Assembly: GCA_902812465.1 (NCBI GenBank)
Contig: CADDZE010000004.1
Coordinates: 19,217-83,216 of the forward strand
From: Acidobacteriota bacterium
GTDB taxonomy: Bacteria > Acidobacteriota > Terriglobia > UBA7540
DNA: 64,000 nt
Reading direction: 5' to 3'
In this document: piece by piece, positions 61,236 through 64,000 of the stretch
Position numbering within the stretch: position 1 is the first letter of the stretch
How the letters are laid out: every line of letters starts with the position of its first letter
Notes under the pieces: generated by a model
Database searches by the model: none
Told to the model about the DNA's origin: nothing
The model's input: the letters and a program-made list of their open reading frames with translations, nothing else
Made by a program: the position numbers and the translations under genes

Positions 61236-61970
61236 GTGAACCTTCTTCCCTTGTACGGCCAAGTGGCCGTGGTGACCGGAGCAGCCCGCCGGATCGGCCG
61301 GGTGATCGCCCTCACTCTGGCGGAGGCCGGTGCCAGCGTGGTGGTGAACTATCACACCTCGCGCGCGGCCGCCGAGGGAACCGTGAGGGAGATCGAAGCG
61401 CTGGGCCGGGAGGCCTTCGCTGCGCGCGCTGACGTCTCCAAGCCCAAGCAGGTGGAGACCCTGTTCCGTGCCGCCGAGAAACGCTTCGGGCAGCTCGACA
61501 TCCTCGTGAACAACGCCGCCCTCTTCTTTCCTCGCCGCTGGGACGAACTGACGGAAGCCGACTGGGACACCATCCTGGGAACCAATCTCAAGGGCACATT
61601 CTTCTGCGCTCAGGCGGCGGCGCGGCGCATGCGCGGAAGCGGCCACATCGTCAATATTTCCTCCCTGGGCGGGCTCGAAGCCTGGCCTGGTTACGCGCAC
61701 TATTGCGTTTCGAAGGCGGGTGTCATCATGCTGACGCGCTGTCTGGCCAAGGCTCTGGCGCCTACGATTCGCGTGAACAGCGTCGCTCCCGGCACGATCC
61801 TGCTTCCCGAGGACAAAAGCGACCCGCAGATGATGCGCCGCGCCCGGCGGACACCGCTGCGGCGCGGCGGCCGCGCGGAAGATGTGGCGGGAGCGGTGCT
61901 CTTCCTGGTGACCCAGGATGACTTCATCACCGGCCAGGTGATCGTGGTGGATGGCGGCCAGTCTGCCTAG
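61236..61970 (+). CDS. Short-chain dehydrogenase, pteridine-reductase/FolM-like
   Basis: A 244-residue classical SDR starting at GTG. The cofactor motif is AVVTGAARRIGRVIALTLAE, that is TGxxxRxG rather than the usual TGxxxGxG; this arginine form is characteristic of pteridine reductases and FolM, and it favours NADPH. NNAALFF, the catalytic serine in HIVNISSLGGLEAWPGYAHY, the YxxxK in YCVSK and the C-terminal ITGQVIVVDGGQSA are present, so it should be active. Reduction of dihydropterins is the family-based guess; fatty-acyl or sugar substrates remain possible. It precedes coaD by about 100 bases on the same strand. Confidence 0.85.
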   Translation: MNLLPLYGQVAVVTGAARRIGRVIALTLAEAGASVVVNYHTSRAAAEGTVREIEALGREAFAARADVSKPKQVETLFRAAEKRFGQLDILVNNAALFFPRRWDELTEADWDTILGTNLKGTFFCAQAAARRMRGSGHIVNISSLGGLEAWPGYAHYCVSKAGVIMLTRCLAKALAPTIRVNSVAPGTILLPEDKSDPQMMRRARRTPLRRGGRAEDVAGAVLFLVTQDDFITGQVIVVDGGQSA

Positions 61971-62066
61971 CTGCTTGGGAAATAGGGACGGACCGCAATG
62001 CGGTTTACACCTGCCGCGGGTGAAGGCTAGAATGAGGGCTGCAGTGCCAAGCCGCCACCGCCGAAC

Positions 62067-62585
62067 ATGACCAACACCCTCGCGATCTATCCGGGATCGT
62101 TCGATCCTATCACGAATGGTCATCTCGACCTGATCCGGCGTGGATCGCGCATCTTTAGCCGCTTGGTGGTCGCCGTGCTGACCAATGCCGAGAAGCAGCC
62201 GCTGTTTACGGTGGAGGAGCGCGTGGCCATGCTCGAGGAAGTGACGCGCGGCATGTCCAATGTCTCCGTGGACACCTTCAGCGGCCTGCTCGTGGACTAT
62301 GCCAAGCGGCGCAATGCCGGCGCCATCTTGCGCGGCATCCGCGCCTTTTCGGACTACGAATACGAGCTCCAGATGGCGCTCACCAATCGCAAGCTGGAGC
62401 CCAGTCTGGAAACCGTATTTCTGATGCCGGCTGAGTCCTACGGCTACCTCAGTTCGCGGCTGGTGAAGGAAATCTTTTCTCACGGCGGAACGGTGAAGGA
62501 TATGGTGCCGCCCGCCGTCGAACGGCGGTTGCGTGAGAAGATGGAGGCAGGCCGGGCGCGTCCCGTCGCAGCTCGAAGACGCTGA
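62067..62585 (+). CDS. coaD: Phosphopantetheine adenylyltransferase
   Basis: A 172-residue CoaD, which adenylates 4'-phosphopantetheine to dephospho-CoA, the penultimate step of coenzyme A synthesis. The nucleotidyltransferase motif is IYPGSFDPITNGHLDLIRRG with the T/HxGH site. The family blocks VDTFSGLLVDYAKRRNAGAI, LRGIRAFSDYEYELQMALTN, TVFLMPAESYGYLSSRLVKE and FSHGGTVKDMVPPAVE are intact. A basic C-terminal tail follows (RARPVAARRR). It supplies the pathway whose early steps are encoded by panBC at 27-29 kb. Confidence 0.98.
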   Translation: MTNTLAIYPGSFDPITNGHLDLIRRGSRIFSRLVVAVLTNAEKQPLFTVEERVAMLEEVTRGMSNVSVDTFSGLLVDYAKRRNAGAILRGIRAFSDYEYELQMALTNRKLEPSLETVFLMPAESYGYLSSRLVKEIFSHGGTVKDMVPPAVERRLREKMEAGRARPVAARRR

Positions 62586-62672
62586 TGAAAGCGGGCCCGC
62601 GGGGAGCGAGGACGCAGGGAGTGAGAGGGTTGGGCCCGGACTCCCGGCGCTGACATTTCCGAGGAGCTCTTG

Positions 62673-63869
62673 ATGATGCAATTCTCTGAACGGATAGCGC
62701 GCATTTCCGTTTCCTCCACGGCGGCCGTGGTGCAGAAGGCAGACCGGCTGAAAGCCAGCGGAGTGCCGGTGGTCGACTTCGGTGTGGGCGAGCCGGATTT
62801 CCCGACGCCTGAGAACATCAAGCGCGCGGCCGTGGACGCCCTCGCCAGGGATTTCACCAAGTACACGCCGACGGGCGGCATCCGTGAGCTGAGGCAAGCG
62901 ATTGTGGAGCGGCACGGGACCGATTTCGGCTCGAAGTATGAGCCTGAGGAGTGCCTGGTTACCCCGGGGGGCAAGTACGCTGTCTTTGCGGCGATTGTCG
63001 CCACCATCAACCCGGGCGACGAAGTGATCCTGCCGGTGCCCTACTGGGTCTCCTACCTCGACATCGTCCGCTACGCCGGTGGAACACCGGTGTTGGTTGA
63101 GACGCGCGAAGATGACCACTTCGCGCTTCGTGCCCGGGCCGTGGAGGAGCGGGTGACGCCCAGGACGCGCATGATCATCGTCAATTCGCCTTCGAATCCG
63201 GCCGGTGCCGTGGTGCCGCCGGAGGAGATGGAGCAGCTGCTGGCACTGGCCGCCCGGCGGGGGCTTTGGCTGATCTCGGACGAGTGCTACTGCCACTTTC
63301 TCTACGACGGACTCCAGCCGTTCTCCCTGGGCGCCTCGGGCAACCGCGAGAACCTGATCGTGGTGGGCTCGCTGTCGAAAACCTACGCCATGACGGGCTG
63401 GCGCCTGGGCTTCGCGCTCGGCGACCGGCGGCTGATTGCCCAGATGCTGAAGCTGCAAAGCCACTCGACATCCAATGCCACCTCGTTTGCGCAGGCCGCG
63501 GCGGTGGAGGCGCTGCGCGGGCCCCAGGACTCCGTGAGGATCATGCTGGCTGAATATCGGCGCCGCCGCGACCGCATCGTGGAAGGGCTGCGCGCGATTC
63601 CGGAGGTCCGCTGTAACATGCCGCAAGGCGCTTTCTACGTCTATCCCAATGTGTCGGCTTATTTGGGGGCGAGCGGCCTGGCCGATACCGTGGCGCTCGC
63701 TGACCGGCTCCTGGACGAAGCCCATGTGGCCTTGGTACCCGGACCTGCCTTCGGAACCCACGATCACGTGCGCATCTCTTATGCAGCGTCCATCGAGCAA
63801 ATCGAGGAAGGGCTGCAACGGCTGAAGACCTTCTTCGCCCGGCTGCTTCCCGCTTATGCCGAAGCTTGA
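62673..63869 (+). CDS. aspC: PLP-dependent class I aminotransferase (aspartate aminotransferase type)
   Basis: A 398-residue fold-type I aminotransferase close to the aspartate aminotransferase Ib group, transferring amino groups between aspartate and 2-oxoglutarate (prephenate also in some members). Motifs include VVDFGVGEPDFPTPENIKRA, KYTPTGGIRELRQAIVE, VTPGGKYAVFAAIVATINPG and IIVNSPSNPAGAVVPPEEME. The PLP lysine lies in VVGSLSKTYAMTGWRLGFAL, and the carboxylate-binding arginine in DHVRISYAASIEQIEEGL. A gaggag site precedes the ATG at 62673 (second ATG at 62676). Its last 14 bases overlap the next gene, implying co-expression. Confidence 0.93.
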   Translation: MMQFSERIARISVSSTAAVVQKADRLKASGVPVVDFGVGEPDFPTPENIKRAAVDALARDFTKYTPTGGIRELRQAIVERHGTDFGSKYEPEECLVTPGGKYAVFAAIVATINPGDEVILPVPYWVSYLDIVRYAGGTPVLVETREDDHFALRARAVEERVTPRTRMIIVNSPSNPAGAVVPPEEMEQLLALAARRGLWLISDECYCHFLYDGLQPFSLGASGNRENLIVVGSLSKTYAMTGWRLGFALGDRRLIAQMLKLQSHSTSNATSFAQAAAVEALRGPQDSVRIMLAEYRRRRDRIVEGLRAIPEVRCNMPQGAFYVYPNVSAYLGASGLADTVALADRLLDEAHVALVPGPAFGTHDHVRISYAASIEQIEEGLQRLKTFFARLLPAYAEA

Positions 63870-64000
63870 CGTCCCACTTCGCCTGTCACCCGTCTTTAAG
63901 CCGAGAATCTGGGGGCGCGAAAACCTGGCCCCCCTGTTTGAGCGTGACTGGAGCGTCCCCGGGTCTCGACTGAGGGGACTGGGGCAGGCGAAGCCGGAGG
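63856..64000 (+). CDS. manA: Mannose-6-phosphate isomerase, type I, N-terminal part (3' end outside window)
   Basis: The ATG at 63856 overlaps the end of the aminotransferase gene and reads PKLDVPLRLSPVFKPRIWGR, then ENLAPLFERDWSVPGSRL. The PLxLxPxFKxRIWGxxxL opening is typical of class I phosphomannose isomerases, zinc enzymes converting fructose 6-phosphate and mannose 6-phosphate. Only 48 codons are in the window. The usual IGEVW motif should follow the SVPG segment but the visible text (RLRGLGQAKPE) lacks it, so the last ~30 bases may contain a frameshift or simply diverge. Confidence 0.7.
   Translation, partial: MPKLDVPLRLSPVFKPRIWGRENLAPLFERDWSVPGSRLRGLGQAKPE

Noticed and set aside
61185..63818. 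Antisense open frame of 877 codons opposite SDR, coaD and aminotransferase
   Set aside because: Length alone is impressive, but the plus strand has three unmistakable enzymes. The antisense text is a codon-bias artefact rich in His, Arg and Gly.
1..64000. CRISPR array, prophage, integron or insertion sequence
   Set aside because: No evenly spaced short direct repeats with unique spacers, no integrase, transposase or phage structural gene, and no terminal inverted repeats were recognised.

Overview
This window is 64 kb of high-GC bacterial chromosome, most likely from the phylum Acidobacteriota. The evidence is two very large Oar-like TonB-dependent receptors with N-terminal carboxypeptidase-regulatory-like domains, a huge Reg_prop/Y_Y_Y hybrid histidine kinase, relics of a PD40/TolB-like propeller protein, lipid A synthesis (lpxB) showing a Gram-negative envelope, and an ordinary housekeeping set (ruvABC, panBC, folK, coaD, aroK, truA, clpB). 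No phage, insertion sequence or CRISPR array was recognised. The organism call is inference from gene content.

Layout. 0-2.8 kb: the 3' end of a glutamate dehydrogenase gene, then a compact microcompartment cassette: a class II aldolase with a C-terminal encapsulation-peptide-like helix, one hexameric shell protein and three pentameric vertex proteins. 2.85-5.3 kb: a decayed ECF42-type sigma factor with two YCII/DGPF genes, one of them frameshifted, and a cupin gene. 5.4-13.3 kb (minus strand): rarA, an esterase, a TonB-dependent receptor and a secreted protein. 13.6-16.5 kb: a HAD hydrolase, shikimate kinase and a secreted M28 peptidase. 16.6-25.7 kb (minus strand): a TIGR01777 epimerase, O-antigen ligase, polyprenyl-phosphate sugar transferase and the 1529-residue hybrid kinase. 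25.7-26.9 kb: a gene graveyard with one strong orphan terminator. 26.9-35.6 kb: a nine-gene run all on the minus strand (ruvC, an oxidoreductase, ruvA, ruvB, an EEP-family protein, folK, a deoxynucleoside kinase, panB, panC). 35.7-38.3 kb: a frameshifted cysteine-rich exported peptide gene and two secreted-protein genes with a relic between them. 38.6-49.6 kb: truA, an outer-membrane-type protein, a sulfatase-like TPR protein, lpxB, an asymmetric ABC exporter pair, a HAD phosphatase and a SemiSWEET-like membrane protein. 49.9-55.2 kb: an M24 protein with altered metal ligands, tRNA-Cys, tRNA-Gly and the second TonB-dependent receptor. 55.6-57.0 kb: a MEDS-domain protein facing a broken sigma/anti-sigma pair. 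57.2-61.1 kb: the heat-shock genes hsp20, hsp20 and clpB. 61.2-64.0 kb: a pteridine-reductase-like SDR, coaD, an aspartate-type aminotransferase and the start of a mannose-6-phosphate isomerase gene.

The gene groups suggest a heterotrophic soil-type organism. Its toolkit includes sugar-phosphate aldol cleavage inside a protein shell, polymer or peptide uptake through large receptors with secreted hydrolases, and envelope glycan synthesis. A notable theme is erosion of regulators: both ECF sigma factor genes seen here are multiply frameshifted, while the large neighbouring genes are intact.
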